Shown piece by piece: positions 8,559 to 16,945 of a stretch of DNA of 39,730 nt. Within the stretch, counting starts at the first letter, position 1. The number at the start of each line of letters is the position of its first letter. The notes under the pieces were generated by a model that had not been told where the DNA came from, ran no database searches, and saw only the letters and a list, made by a program, of their open reading frames with translations. Origin of the DNA: Pseudomonas sp. 7P_10.2_Bac1 (GTDB lineage: Bacteria > Pseudomonadota > Gammaproteobacteria > Pseudomonadales > Pseudomonadaceae); the NCBI RefSeq assembly GCF_025465935.1, contig NZ_JANLNV010000076.1, forward strand, positions 1 to 39,730, in the 5' to 3' direction. A program made the translations under genes and the position numbers.

Positions 8559-9377
8559 TCAGCGCTTCAAGCCAAACCGCCTCATGAGAATTTTTTGCAA
8601 AAGCCCGCTCGGCACCAGTGCGGCGAGTAGCGGCATGGCCCGGCTGCCATTGCCGTAGCGCAACAGGTGGGGTGGTTTTGGGCGGGTTACGGCGTTGAGC
8701 ACTGCCGTGGCAAACGCCGTGGCGGGGGTGGGGTTGTCTTGCGAGGCCTTGGCCCGTGCGCGAATGCCTTCACGCATCGGCCACCATGGTGAGTCTTCGC
8801 GGATCAAGTGCTCGGCCTGATCGCTGGCATTTTTCGCAAACTGGGTGTCGGTGGCGCCAGGCTGTACTTCCAGCACGCGGATACCGAACGGTGCCAACTC
8901 CATGCGCAAGGCGTCGCTCAGCCCGTGAACCGCCGCCTTAGACGCGCAATACGCTCCCGCAAACGGGGTTACCAGCACGCCGGACACGCTGCCGATGTTC
9001 ACCACCAGCCCTTGCTTGCGACGCAGTTCGACAAACATTGCGCGGGTGACGCCGACCACTGAAAACACATTGGTTTCAAATTGCTGCTGCAGACCTTCAA
9101 CGCCACCGTCTAGCAGCGGGCCCATGGCGCCGTAACCCGCGTTGTTGATCAGCACATCCAGACCATCGGTTTCGTTGGCCAGACGTCCGGCCAGGAGCGC
9201 CAGTGCAGCCTGATCATTGACGTCCAGTTGCACGGCGTTGAATCCGGCGGCGGTCAGAGAGGCCACGTCTTGTGGTTTGCGAGCGCTGGCCCAGACCTCA
9301 TGGCCAGCGGCCTTGAACGCATCGGCCATGGTGCGGCCGATACCGCTGGAGCACCCGGTAATCAAAACACGAAGCAT
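8559..9377 (-). CDS. Short-chain dehydrogenase/reductase (classical SDR)
   Basis: The 272-residue NAD(P)H-dependent oxidoreductase has a Rossmann fold. Visible motifs are the cofactor glycine loop TGCSSGIG (residues 7-14), NNAG (78-81), an active-site serine in NIGSVSG (about 130) and the catalytic YCASK (Y143, K147). The C-terminal third (WWPMREGIRARAKASQDNP) resembles SDRs annotated as lipid, retinol or 3-oxoacyl reductases, but the substrate cannot be read from sequence. The start at 9377 follows TAAGGAT, in which the Shine-Dalgarno overlaps the stop codon of the upstream gene (10-nt gap). It is therefore co-translated as the third gene of an operon with yaaA and the membrane protein. Confidence 0.9.
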   Translation of the reverse strand: MLRVLITGCSSGIGRTMADAFKAAGHEVWASARKPQDVASLTAAGFNAVQLDVNDQAALALLAGRLANETDGLDVLINNAGYGAMGPLLDGGVEGLQQQFETNVFSVVGVTRAMFVELRRKQGLVVNIGSVSGVLVTPFAGAYCASKAAVHGLSDALRMELAPFGIRVLEVQPGATDTQFAKNASDQAEHLIREDSPWWPMREGIRARAKASQDNPTPATAFATAVLNAVTRPKPPHLLRYGNGSRAMPLLAALVPSGLLQKILMRRFGLKR

Positions 9378-9387
9378 CGAAAAATCC

Positions 9388-9852
9388 TTAATTGGCGAAA
9401 CTGCCTTGCAGGCGCTCAGCGCGAAACTCCAGGTTTTGCGCGCGATAGCCACTGCGCAGCGGTGGCATAGGCAAACAGTCGTGCCATGATGCGCCCGCCT
9501 GTAGCTCGCCAGGGCCACGATAACGAGGGGCCGTGTACTGGTTGTCCGCGAGGTTGACGGTGTCGCCCGGTGCATAGGCTGCAATCCGCCAGGCCAGCTC
9601 GGTCAGCGGCACGTCATTGTGATTGCTCAGCGTTAACTGCAGCGGGCGGTCTGCGGGGCATTGTGTCGGGTCGTAGACGATCCGCAGATCCAGCCGCGCC
9701 AATTGGTCAGCCTCGCGGTTGTCCTGCCAGGCGACGAATGCGGCCACAAGCGCCAGCCCGATCACCGCCGCCAACGACACCGGCAAGGCTTTGCGCGGGT
9801 AGCGCAATAACAGGACGAGCCAGGCAATGATCAGTAAAACACCGACAAACAT
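9388..9852 (-). CDS. Conserved membrane-anchored protein of unknown function
   Basis: The 154-residue product has two hydrophobic N-terminal segments (about 2-15, GVLLIIAWLVLLL, and about 23-40, SLAAVIGLALVAAFVAW). A soluble part of about 110 residues follows, with two cysteines (PTQCPADRP and WHDCLPMPP) and a beta-rich pattern (RIVYDP, LQLTLSNHND), probably a small periplasmic domain with a disulfide. I do not recognise a named family. Its place between yaaA (10-nt gap) and the SDR (10-nt gap) makes it the middle gene of a tight operon. ATG 9852 opens with the hydrophobic segment. The longer frame up to 9945 overlaps yaaA and is unlikely. Confidence 0.75.
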   Translation of the reverse strand: MFVGVLLIIAWLVLLLRYPRKALPVSLAAVIGLALVAAFVAWQDNREADQLARLDLRIVYDPTQCPADRPLQLTLSNHNDVPLTELAWRIAAYAPGDTVNLADNQYTAPRYRGPGELQAGASWHDCLPMPPLRSGYRAQNLEFRAERLQGSFAN

Positions 9853-9862
9853 GGCTAGGCCT

Positions 9863-10642
9863 CTACTCGGGAGCTTCGTCGCGCAAGAAAACCAGCAGAT
9901 CGGGCTTGGACTGTTCAGCGCTGTAACGGTAGCCCTGAACGTCAAACTGCTTGAGATCGGCCGGGTTGTTAATGCGTTCCTTGATCACAAAACGGCTCAT
10001 CATGCCGCGCGCTTTTTTAGCGTAGAAGCTGATGATTTTGTGCTGACCGTTTTTCAGGTCCTTGAATTCAGTATTGATGATGCGAGCATTCAGGGCTGAC
10101 TTTTTAACTGCCGAAAAGTACTCATTGGAGGCCAGGTTCAGCAACACGTCATCGCCTTGCTCTGCCAGCGCCTCATTCAGCCATTCGCTGATACGGGTGC
10201 CCCAGAACGCGTACAAATCCTTGCCACGGGCATTGGCCAGCTTGGTGCCCATTTCGAGGCGGTACGGTTGCATCAGGTCCAGCGGGCGCAGCAGGCCGTA
10301 AAGCCCGGAGAGCATGCGTAGGTGCGTTTGAGCATAGTCGAAGTCTGCTTCGCTGAAGTCCACTGCATTCAGGCCGGTGTACACGTCACCTTTAAAGGCC
10401 AGCAATGCCTGTTTGGCGTTCTCGGGGGTGAAATGTGGCGTCCAGCTGCCGAAACGTGCAGCGTTAAGGCCCGAAAGCTTGTCGGACAAGTGCATCAGTT
10501 CGCCAATGTGTTGAGGGCTGAGCGTGCGCAGTTGTTCGATCAATTCCTGAGAATGATCCAGGTGTTGCGGCAAAGTGAAACGCGCAGTCGCTGGCGGCGT
10601 CTCGTAGTCGAGGGTTTTTGCGGGTGAAATCACCATCAGCAT
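9863..10642 (-). CDS. yaaA: Peroxide stress protein YaaA (UPF0246/DUF328)
   Basis: The 259-residue cytoplasmic protein is the usual length for YaaA. It opens with the family hallmark [14 protein letters not shown] and contains [31 protein letters not shown] and [12 protein letters not shown], all typical. In E. coli YaaA is induced by OxyR and limits Fenton damage by lowering free iron, and the fold binds DNA. I chose ATG 10642 because the family always starts here. It is the first gene of a three-gene minus-strand operon. No clear OxyR box was recognised in the 220 nt upstream. Confidence 0.95.
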   Translation of the reverse strand: MLMVISPAKTLDYETPPATARFTLPQHLDHSQELIEQLRTLSPQHIGELMHLSDKLSGLNAARFGSWTPHFTPENAKQALLAFKGDVYTGLNAVDFSEADFDYAQTHLRMLSGLYGLLRPLDLMQPYRLEMGTKLANARGKDLYAFWGTRISEWLNEALAEQGDDVLLNLASNEYFSAVKKSALNARIINTEFKDLKNGQHKIISFYAKKARGMMSRFVIKERINNPADLKQFDVQGYRYSAEQSKPDLLVFLRDEAPE

Positions 10643-10775
10643 GAAGTCGTCTCCTGTAAGCGTCTGGTGGATTCTAGGGGGTTGGACGGTTTGACTCCAC
10701 CTATGGTGGTGATAGGTCCTGGAAAAGATGGCGTTTGTAGTCGCTGACAAGGCACGTAGGCTGCGATAGGTGGCA

Positions 10776-10808
10776 GATCAAAAGATCGCGAGGCAAGCTC
10801 GCTCCTAC
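10776..10808 (+). repeat. REP-type palindromic element (single)
   Basis: GATCAAAAGATCGCGAGGCA followed by AGCTCGCTCCTAC is the same consensus found near 15523, 23316, 33190 and 35366. It sits between the divergent yaaA and deacetylase-like genes. Confidence 0.85.
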
Positions 10809-10861
10809 GGGGGGTGGGTTAGCGGTTATAGTGCAGGCAGTTTTTATACGGAGATGGCTCT

Positions 10862-11989
10862 TTGCGTATTGCTCTTTTTGTGTCGGCTTGGCTGGTGTGT
10901 CTGGGGGCAGTGGCGGCGCCCAATGATCCGGCGACGCTGGACCGCAGCAGTTGGCCGGAACAGTTGAGCAGCCCAGCCTTGTTTGATGTCGCCTCGCGCG
11001 CTGAAATCCTCACGTTTGCCCATGCCTTGCTGGTCAGCGAGGGCCTGGACGAGAACGGTCTCAAGGAGCGCCTGGGCCTCAAGATCATCAACATGGAGGC
11101 GATTGATAACTTGCGCCAGCGCCTGTGGCAACGTCTGCTGGCCAATTACAACTTCGCCCAGCAAAGCTGTGATCAAGACGCTTCGTTCTGTTACTACGTC
11201 GAGGACATGAGCAGTCTGCGTGAACAAGCCGGCAAGTTCGAAGTAGCCGATGATTCCTTCTATGTGAAATGGGCCGAACCCAGTGCCAGGTTTCACCGGC
11301 GCTATCTGGATGAGCAATTGCGCCTGGCGGCCCTGTCTGCGCAGATCAGTAGCGAAGTTCAGTTACTGGGGGATCAGGAGTTCAATGGCCAGGACATGCA
11401 TGACCGACTGTTCATGCTGACGTTCAACAGCGGCCCGACGGTCATCAGTGGCACCACCGACTGGCTCGTTGACTACCTGCGTAAACAGTCCATAAGCGCG
11501 ACCTTTTTTGTCTTGGGCAACAATCTGCAAACGCGACTCGACAAAAGCTCCGAGCAGGCACTCAAGGCACTGTACAAAGGGCAGTGTGTCGGTGTGCAGG
11601 GGTGGGAGTATCGCTCGCACAGTCATTGGCAACATTGGCAAGACTCTGTACTGCGCAGTACTGCGCTGGTGAAGCAGGTCTTGGGGCAAAACTATGTCCC
11701 GCTGTTCCGTCCTCCCTACGGCCAGCGTCGGGCTGACAGCGGGGCGTTTTTCAATTCGCAGGGTTTGCAGGTGGCCTTGTGGAACATTGATTCGCAGGAT
11801 CTGACAAGCAGCTTGACCGCCGAACAATCGGCACATCGCGTATTAACCCTGATGCTGCTCTGGCGCCACGGAGTGATTGCCTTTCATGACACTCAAGACA
11901 AAGTGCGCAGTGCAGTGCCCTGGCTCTTGAAAGCGACTGCGCAAAGCGGTTTGGGTTGGGAAGATTGTGAGACGTCTGGTTTGCCATAA
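10862..11989 (+). CDS. Polysaccharide deacetylase-like (NodB fold) exported protein, catalytic motif degenerate
   Basis: The 375-residue product has a clear signal peptide (MRIALFVSAWLVCLGAVAA, then PNDP), an uncharacterised N-terminal region (about 20-180) and a NodB-like C-terminal domain (about 185-360). NodB motif 3 (FRPPYG, 282-287), motif 4 (VALWNIDSQD) and motif 5 (GVIAFHDT) are present. Motif 1, normally TFDDGP, reads TFNSGP (187-192), so both the catalytic-base and metal-ligand aspartates are missing. The motif 2 histidines are also out of register (SHSHWQH). It may therefore bind rather than deacetylate glycans. The start is TTG 10862 with GGAG 8 nt upstream. The ATG at 10854 is in another frame. 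Confidence 0.8.
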   Translation: MRIALFVSAWLVCLGAVAAPNDPATLDRSSWPEQLSSPALFDVASRAEILTFAHALLVSEGLDENGLKERLGLKIINMEAIDNLRQRLWQRLLANYNFAQQSCDQDASFCYYVEDMSSLREQAGKFEVADDSFYVKWAEPSARFHRRYLDEQLRLAALSAQISSEVQLLGDQEFNGQDMHDRLFMLTFNSGPTVISGTTDWLVDYLRKQSISATFFVLGNNLQTRLDKSSEQALKALYKGQCVGVQGWEYRSHSHWQHWQDSVLRSTALVKQVLGQNYVPLFRPPYGQRRADSGAFFNSQGLQVALWNIDSQDLTSSLTAEQSAHRVLTLMLLWRHGVIAFHDTQDKVRSAVPWLLKATAQSGLGWEDCETSGLP

Positions 11990-12021
11990 CCAAAGCGCCC
12001 GATGGGGGGTGGGCGCTTTGG
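11990..12021. terminator. Hairpin between the convergent deacetylase-like and hypothetical genes
   Basis: A perfect 11-bp stem CCAAAGCGCCC / GGGCGCTTTGG with a 10-nt loop lies directly after the upstream stop codon and 9 nt from the end of the convergent gene. It probably works as a shared bidirectional terminator, although no long T-run follows. Confidence 0.65.
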
Positions 12022-12029
12022 AGCGGCGC

Positions 12030-12350
12030 TTACAAGAGACGCAGGGCCAGGTCGGCCCCTACGCGCAGATATTCCACTTGAGCTACGACCGCATCCTTGA
12101 CGATGGCTTCACCGGTATCGGTCAGCTTGGCTTTTTTCGCATCCATCACCGAGAGCTGCAACAGTTGCATGGCGACGTCCATGGCTTTCTGGAACGCAGT
12201 GATGTTGTTGTGTTGGCCAAACTCGTTGATGACGGCAGCCATGCGCTCGTCGGCGTTGTCGCGAAGCTGGCGGTATTCCGTTACAGACACGCTGCCGTCC
12301 TGGTAAATCTCGATCAGCATCTGTTCCAGGGTTTTGGAAATTGGGGTCAT
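12030..12350 (-). CDS. Small conserved hypothetical protein
   Basis: The 106-residue, mostly helical, soluble protein (MTPISKTLEQMLIEIYQDG at the start) has no signal peptide or membrane segment. The helices look amphipathic (ADERMAAVINEFGQ, AMDVAMQLLQLSVMDAKKAK). I do not recognise a named domain. A good Shine-Dalgarno (AAAGGA, 6 nt before ATG 12350) and a terminator hairpin after the gene support it as real. It is monocistronic and convergent with the deacetylase-like gene. Confidence 0.75.
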   Translation of the reverse strand: MTPISKTLEQMLIEIYQDGSVSVTEYRQLRDNADERMAAVINEFGQHNNITAFQKAMDVAMQLLQLSVMDAKKAKLTDTGEAIVKDAVVAQVEYLRVGADLALRLL

Positions 12351-12829
12351 ACGGATTCCTTTGACATAAACATAAGTGGGCGCAGGTCTTAAATAGCCAG
12401 TGCGCTACCAAGCTTAGTGCTGCCAAAGCGAAGGGCAGGTAGGTGCCATCCCTACGATTTGTAAGAGGTATCCGGCCTTTTGGGGGGAGATTTCAAGGTG
12501 AGGTGTTTGACGTCTGAATGATGGAAATGGCTGATCAAAAAGCCTGTCGGCGTGCCAGGTAATTTCTGAGCCTAGTAGCAATTTGGCGTCTCGCCAAGGC
12601 TATTCGTCAGTCCGAAAAATAAAGCCGCCAAATTGAAGAAATTCTTTTTTTTGTCACACGATTTGGAGTATTACGAAGACAGACCGCCGAAACCTGCCAC
12701 ACAGGTGGCGTCTTCCAAGACCCATCGGGCAGGGCATTCATCTGACAGAAAAGATGAGTTCGGCAGTCACTTCGAGGCGCAGCACTGTTGAGGTATTGCG
12801 TCGAATGGCTCCCACAAAGGTGACCGAGT
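12351..12829 (+). other. 479-nt intergenic region with the presumed 5' leader of the PhoH gene
   Basis: No protein gene is seen. The first ~70 nt belong to the promoter of the small hypothetical gene. A T-rich stretch (12642-12652) is followed by three consecutive stem-loops (12675-12805, separate entry) and a ribosome site AAAGGTGA ahead of ATG 12830. No convincing -35/-10 pair could be assigned. Confidence 0.5.
12675..12805 (+). ncRNA. Candidate structured RNA leader of the phoH-like gene
   Basis: Three stem-loops follow one another. (1) GAAGAC (12675-12680) pairs with GTCTTC (12710-12715) and encloses GCC/GGC and ACCTG/CAGGT, a nested hairpin with internal bulges. (2) TCATCT (12738-12743) pairs with AGATGA (12752-12757). 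(3) TTCGA plus CGCA (12771-12781) pairs with TGCG plus TCGAA (12797-12805). The last ends about 12 nt before the Shine-Dalgarno. This could be a cis-regulatory leader or a small RNA, and I do not recognise a known riboswitch class. Confidence 0.4.
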
Positions 12830-14224
12830 ATGGATGATCACGGACGCACTCCTTCTTCCAACCAGCCAATCCTTTATGTACTCGATACCAATGTTCTGAT
12901 TCACGATCCCAATGCATTGCTCAACTTCGAGGAACACCACGTCGCCATCCCGATGACGGTGCTTGAAGAACTCGACAAACTCAAAACCGGCAAGCAATTG
13001 GTGGCCGCCGAGTGCCGCCAGGCCATTCGTTTGATTGATCAGACCCTGGGTGCGGCATCGCCTGAAGATGTAGAAAAGGGCGTGCCGATCCAGCGCGGCA
13101 AAAGTGGCCCCAAGGGCTTTCTGTCCATCCTGATGAACCGGCGCAAAGAGCCCAATGCGCTGCTCCCTGAAAACCTCAACGACAACATCATCATCAACCA
13201 ACTGATTGATCTGCATGCCCGCGACCCTGGCTTGCACGTGGTGCTGGTGACCAAAGACATCAACATGCGGCTCAAGGCGCGGGCCTGTGGGGTTGAGTCT
13301 GAGGACTACAGCACTGACCAACTGGTTGATGACGTGTCGATGCTGTCTCGCGGCTATCACACCATGACCGGTTCGTTCTGGGACCGCGTAAGCAAGGTCG
13401 AAACCCGTCAAGGGCATGGCCGCACCTGGCATCAGGTGCAAATGAACGAAAACCTGCCGGCGGTGCACATCAACGAATTCATCATTGATGAGCAGGGGTT
13501 TGTGGGCTGGATCAAAGAGGTGCGTAAGGACCACCTGCTGATCCTCGACATGCACCAGGAACCGCTGCTTCATCAGGAAGCCTGGGGTTTGAAACCGCGG
13601 GACATTTACCAGGGCCTGGCGCTGTTCGCCTTGCTCGACCCGGATATTCATCTGGTCAACCTGTCGGGTGCGGCGGGCTCGGGCAAAACCATTCTGGCGC
13701 TGGCCGCTGCCATTGAACAAACCATGGTCAGCAAACGCTATCGACGGATTATCTGTACCCGCAGCGTGCAAGGCCTGGACCAGGAAATCGGCTTCTTGCC
13801 GGGGACCGAGGCCGAGAAGATGGAGCCCTGGCTGGGCGCTATCACCGATAACCTCGAAGCGTTGCATATGGATGACGAGAGCACCCACGGCAGCGTGGAT
13901 TACATCCTCAGCAAAGTGCCTTTGCAGTTCAAATCGCTGAACTACATCCGGGGGCGTAGTTTCCAGCAAAGCCTGATCCTGATTGACGAGTGCCAGAACC
14001 TGACGCCACACCAGATGAAAACCATCATCACCCGTGCCGGTGCAGGTTCCAAAGTGGTGTGCCTGGGCAACCTGGCGCAGATCGATACCCCTTATCTGTC
14101 GGCCACCAGCTCGGGCCTGACCTACCTGACGGAGCGTTTCAAAGATTTCCCCAACGGCGTGCACATCGCCCTGCAAGGCGTACCTCGTTCTATCCTGGCC
14201 GAGTACGCGGAGTCGCATCTCTAA
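12830..14224 (+). CDS. PIN-domain/PhoH-type ATPase
   Basis: The 464-residue protein fuses an N-terminal PIN nuclease-like domain (about 13-150) to a PhoH ATPase domain (about 240-460). In the PIN part the acidic residues are visible in YVLDTNVLIHDP (D19) and TVLEELDKLK. In the ATPase part Walker A is GAAGSGKT (about 281-288) and Walker B is LILIDECQN (about 382-390). This is the PhoH2/YlaK architecture. Related proteins have ATP-dependent RNA unwinding and RNase activity, and the cellular role in pseudomonads is not established. ATG 12830 follows AAAGGTGA. A strong terminator follows the gene, so it is monocistronic. Confidence 0.93.
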   Translation: MDDHGRTPSSNQPILYVLDTNVLIHDPNALLNFEEHHVAIPMTVLEELDKLKTGKQLVAAECRQAIRLIDQTLGAASPEDVEKGVPIQRGKSGPKGFLSILMNRRKEPNALLPENLNDNIIINQLIDLHARDPGLHVVLVTKDINMRLKARACGVESEDYSTDQLVDDVSMLSRGYHTMTGSFWDRVSKVETRQGHGRTWHQVQMNENLPAVHINEFIIDEQGFVGWIKEVRKDHLLILDMHQEPLLHQEAWGLKPRDIYQGLALFALLDPDIHLVNLSGAAGSGKTILALAAAIEQTMVSKRYRRIICTRSVQGLDQEIGFLPGTEAEKMEPWLGAITDNLEALHMDDESTHGSVDYILSKVPLQFKSLNYIRGRSFQQSLILIDECQNLTPHQMKTIITRAGAGSKVVCLGNLAQIDTPYLSATSSGLTYLTERFKDFPNGVHIALQGVPRSILAEYAESHL

Positions 14225-14246
14225 CACTTCTGACATAACCTTGATC

Positions 14247-14277
14247 CGGGCGGCCTAGAGCCGCCCGATTTCGTTTT
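14247..14277 (+). terminator. Intrinsic terminator after the PhoH gene
   Basis: CGGGCGGC / GCCGCCCG stem (14247-14254 with 14260-14267) with a 5-nt loop, followed by ATTTCGTTTT. Confidence 0.85.
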
Positions 14278-14310
14278 GGCGCCAGCCATGTTTAATCAGG
14301 AGCTGCCAGG

Positions 14311-15210
14311 GTGTTACTGCGCAATATCGATTTGAATCTGCTGGTGGTGCTTGATGCGCTGCTCACGGAAAAGCATGTAACCCGCACCGGTGTGCGTTTG
14401 CACTTGAGCCAGCCGGCCATCAGTCATTCGCTGAGCAAGCTTCGAGTGTTGCTCAATGACCCGCTGCTGATTCGGCAGGGCAACGAAGTGGTGCTCAGTA
14501 CGCTGGCGCAAAACCTTCAGGCGCCGCTCAAGGTGATTCTGGGGCAGATCGAAACCTTGCTCGGTCAGTCGGTCGACTTTGTGCCGGGGGAATCGCAACG
14601 CACATTTCGTGTGGCGATGTCCGATTACGGCGCGGCCATCGTGCTGCCCAAGTTGGTGGAACAATTACGCGAACTGGCGCCTGGCATCTCGCTGGTGGTG
14701 GTCCAGGACAGCCGCCTGGGCATGCTTGAGCAGCTTGAACACGGCAAGATCGACCTGGCGCTGGGTGTTTTCGCTACGCTGCCCGAGTTCCTGTGCAGCG
14801 AGGTGCTGTTCGAAGAAACCTTTACCTGCCTACTCAACCGCAACGTCTTGCCCGAGAATGGCGTGCTGGACCTCGATACTTATCTGCAACACCCCCACGT
14901 GCTGGTGTCGATGGACGGCAACACCCAGGGCGAAGTCGACAACGTGTTGCGCGCCCAGGGCTTGCAACGCCATGTGGCGGTCAACGTGCCACATTGGAGT
15001 GCTGCCCCAAGCATGATTGGCGACACGGACCTGATCCTGACGGTTGCCACCCGCACCCTGGACAGCCTGCCATTGGCCGCTTCACTGATCAGATTGCCGC
15101 CGCCGTTGAACGTGGCACCGTTTAACTACGTGCAAGTCTGGCATCAGCGTTTCAGTGACGATCCGGGGCATCGCTGGCTGCGCGACGTGTTACGTCAGGT
15201 TTCACTGTAG
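14311..15210 (+). CDS. LysR-family transcriptional regulator
   Basis: The 299-residue protein has an N-terminal winged helix-turn-helix (RNIDLNLLVVLDALLTEKHV, then LHLSQPAISHSLSKLR at about 28-48) and a C-terminal periplasmic-binding-like effector domain (about 90-299). The wording of the HTH resembles the NodD/LeuO/SyrM branch of LysR regulators. The start is GTG 14311 with AGGAG 7 nt upstream. There is no divergent target gene, because it lies head-to-tail behind the PhoH terminator. Neither the target nor the inducer can be deduced. The gene ends at a repeat-rich gap. Confidence 0.92.
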   Translation: MLLRNIDLNLLVVLDALLTEKHVTRTGVRLHLSQPAISHSLSKLRVLLNDPLLIRQGNEVVLSTLAQNLQAPLKVILGQIETLLGQSVDFVPGESQRTFRVAMSDYGAAIVLPKLVEQLRELAPGISLVVVQDSRLGMLEQLEHGKIDLALGVFATLPEFLCSEVLFEETFTCLLNRNVLPENGVLDLDTYLQHPHVLVSMDGNTQGEVDNVLRAQGLQRHVAVNVPHWSAAPSMIGDTDLILTVATRTLDSLPLAASLIRLPPPLNVAPFNYVQVWHQRFSDDPGHRWLRDVLRQVSL

Positions 15211-15616
15211 GAGTTGCCGCCCCGTCTTTGACGCCGTGCTGTCGCGTAGCAAACAGGACCGCAAGTATCTTCAGCCTCCCCCAATCGGTTCCCTCTCCTT
15301 CGGGAGAGGGCTAGGGTGAGGGGGCTCTTGATTTTTTGTACATATCCATTGCTGCGGTAAAGGCCACTTAGGGTTCCGGCCTTAAGCCGTGCCACTTTGA
15401 AAAGCGCAAAGTGGCCAAACGCTTGTTGGGCCGTGTCGCGGCCAACCCGGCGTTCTGCTGGGTGCACTACTGCGCAAAACCTGCGCTCGGCCGGCGTGGT
15501 TTAACGGGGCCTCTTAGATCAAGATCAAAAGATCGCGAGGCAAGCTCGCTCCTACAGGGCCTTAACAATCAATGACTTATTTTGTGTTTGATAAGAGCGA
15601 GCTTGCCTACCCATAA
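15211..15616. repeat. Repeat-rich intergenic region (several interspersed elements, no gene)
   Basis: In order it holds: a TTCG-capped hairpin CCCTCTCC / GGAGAGGG (15291-15310) with trailing CTAGGGTGAGGG, an interspersed element common in pseudomonads; an inverted pair TAAGGCC ... GGCCTTA (15358-15383); CCACTTT / AAAGTGG (15393-15415) within GC-rich repeat-like sequence; and a REP (15523-15557) with a partial inverted copy GAGCGAGCTTGCCTAC (15597-15611). Open frames across it are translations of these repeats (for example the SPLTLALSRRR type) and are not real genes. Confidence 0.75.
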
Positions 15617-16063
15617 TCAGCCGCGCGAAGCGATCAAAAATCCGGCCAGCACCACACTTACGCCCAACAATTTTTGCAGGCTGGGAGTGTTTTTTGGCAG
15701 CCCGAGCAAGCCGAAGTAATCAATCGCCAGCGAGATAATCAACTGGCCCACCACCACCGCCATGATGAAGTTGAGCGCGCCCAGGCGCGGCACAGTCATC
15801 AGTGCCACGGTGATGTAAAACACTCCGGCCAGGCCGCCAAGCCACATCCACCAAGGGCCGTCCAGCAGTGCGCCAAGATTGGGGCGGGGCACTTTGACCA
15901 GCAGTATCACCACGGCGATTGCGGCGCCGCTGACCATCAGGGAAATGACCGTGGCCCAGAATGGGTGACCGAGTACGATTCCGAGTCGGGCGTTGCTGCC
16001 GGCTTGCATCGGCACGGCGGCGCCGGCCAGTAAACTCAAGGCAATGGCTATAAAAAATGGCAT
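15617..16063 (-). CDS. DMT-superfamily membrane protein, YdcZ/DUF606 type
   Basis: The 148-residue product has about five hydrophobic segments spread over its whole length ([92 protein letters not shown]). The motif [16 protein letters not shown] is characteristic of the DUF606 half-size drug/metabolite transporter family, whose members are thought to pair as dimers. The substrate is unknown. ATG 16063 has AGAGGA 7 nt upstream. It is divergent from moaC with ~160 nt between them. Confidence 0.87.
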   Translation of the reverse strand: MPFFIAIALSLLAGAAVPMQAGSNARLGIVLGHPFWATVISLMVSGAAIAVVILLVKVPRPNLGALLDGPWWMWLGGLAGVFYITVALMTVPRLGALNFIMAVVVGQLIISLAIDYFGLLGLPKNTPSLQKLLGVSVVLAGFLIASRG

Positions 16064-16226
16064 GGAGGTGTCCTCTCTGAACGATGTGCACGTTGTATGT
16101 GCAAACACGGCCGAGGGCCAATTCGATGTTCGGATGCGCGGTATTCGTGAGGTCGATGGCCGTCGCACACATGGGCAAATCAGCACCTCGGGCTTACACT
16201 TGCAGCTCTTGTCTGGAGAACTCCCT

Positions 16227-16700
16227 GTGCTGACTCATTTAGATGCCCAAGGCCGCGCCAATATGGTCGATGTCACCGACAAAGCGGTGACGTTCCGTGA
16301 GGCGACGGCACAAGCCGTGGTACGCATGCGTGCTGAAACCCTGGACATGATCGTCAACGGAGGCCATCCCAAGGGCGACGTGTTTGCCGTGGCGCGGATT
16401 GCCGGTATTCAGGCGGCGAAAAAAACCTCGGATTTAATCCCGCTGTGCCATCCGCTGATGCTCACCAGCGTCAAAGTCGACATCAGCGCGCAAGGCGCTG
16501 ACGCGGTGTTGATCGTTGCGCGGTGCAAGCTGTCCGGGCAGACCGGTGTCGAGATGGAAGCTCTGACCGCAGCCAGCGTTGCGGCCCTGACCATTTACGA
16601 CATGTGCAAGGCGGTCGACCGTGGGATGACCATCGAGAACGTGCGCGTGCTGGAAAAGCTCGGCGGCAAGAGTGGCCACTTTCAGGCAGACGCGTCATGA
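16227..16700 (+). CDS. moaC: Cyclic pyranopterin monophosphate synthase MoaC
   Basis: The 157-residue enzyme turns 3',8-cyclo-7,8-dihydro-GTP into cyclic pyranopterin monophosphate, an early step of molybdenum cofactor synthesis. Visible signatures are [32 protein letters not shown] and the catalytic Asp/Lys pair in [11 protein letters not shown]. The length matches the family (~160). The start is GTG 16227 with GGAGA about 8 nt upstream. The frame is open further upstream but that stretch is not MoaC-like. The stop overlaps the moaD start as ATGA. It is first in a moaCDE operon. moaA and moaB are not in this window. Confidence 0.96.
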   Translation: MLTHLDAQGRANMVDVTDKAVTFREATAQAVVRMRAETLDMIVNGGHPKGDVFAVARIAGIQAAKKTSDLIPLCHPLMLTSVKVDISAQGADAVLIVARCKLSGQTGVEMEALTAASVAALTIYDMCKAVDRGMTIENVRVLEKLGGKSGHFQADAS

Positions 16701-16942
16701 CACTCACCGTTCATTTCTTCGCCCGCTACCGCGAAGCGCTGGGGCTGGACCGTGAATGGGTCGATGGCGAATTCGCGACCGTTGCGCAACTGCGTGAGTC
16801 TTTGCTGCAACGCGGCGGGGCTTGGCAGGTGCTGGCCGAGTCCAATCTGATGTGTGCGCGCAATGAAGATCTGTGCAAGCTCGATGAGCCTCTGGCGGAC
16901 GGCGACACTGTGGCATTTTTTCCGCCTGTGACGGGAGGTTGA
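16697..16942 (+). CDS. moaD: Molybdopterin synthase sulfur carrier subunit MoaD
   Basis: The 81-residue ubiquitin-fold protein opens with [16 protein letters not shown] and ends in the required C-terminal Gly-Gly (FFPPVTGG), which carries the thiocarboxylate that supplies the dithiolene sulfurs. Its start overlaps the moaC stop by 4 nt and the gene is 3 nt from moaE. It forms the heterotetrameric molybdopterin synthase with MoaE in the cytoplasm. Confidence 0.96.
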   Translation: MTLTVHFFARYREALGLDREWVDGEFATVAQLRESLLQRGGAWQVLAESNLMCARNEDLCKLDEPLADGDTVAFFPPVTGG

Positions 16943-16945
16943 ACC

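Noticed and set aside
12767..14236. Minus-strand 489-codon open frame over the PhoH gene
   Set aside because: The opposite strand has clear PIN and PhoH motifs. The minus frame is a shadow.
15195..15467. Minus-strand 90-codon frame after the LysR gene
   Set aside because: It translates interspersed repeats (SPLTLALSRRR type). No ribosome site or conserved domain was seen.
16064..16226. Molybdenum cofactor riboswitch upstream of moaC
   Set aside because: The gap is only ~160 nt and shared with a divergent gene. I saw no clear multi-stem Moco-RNA architecture.
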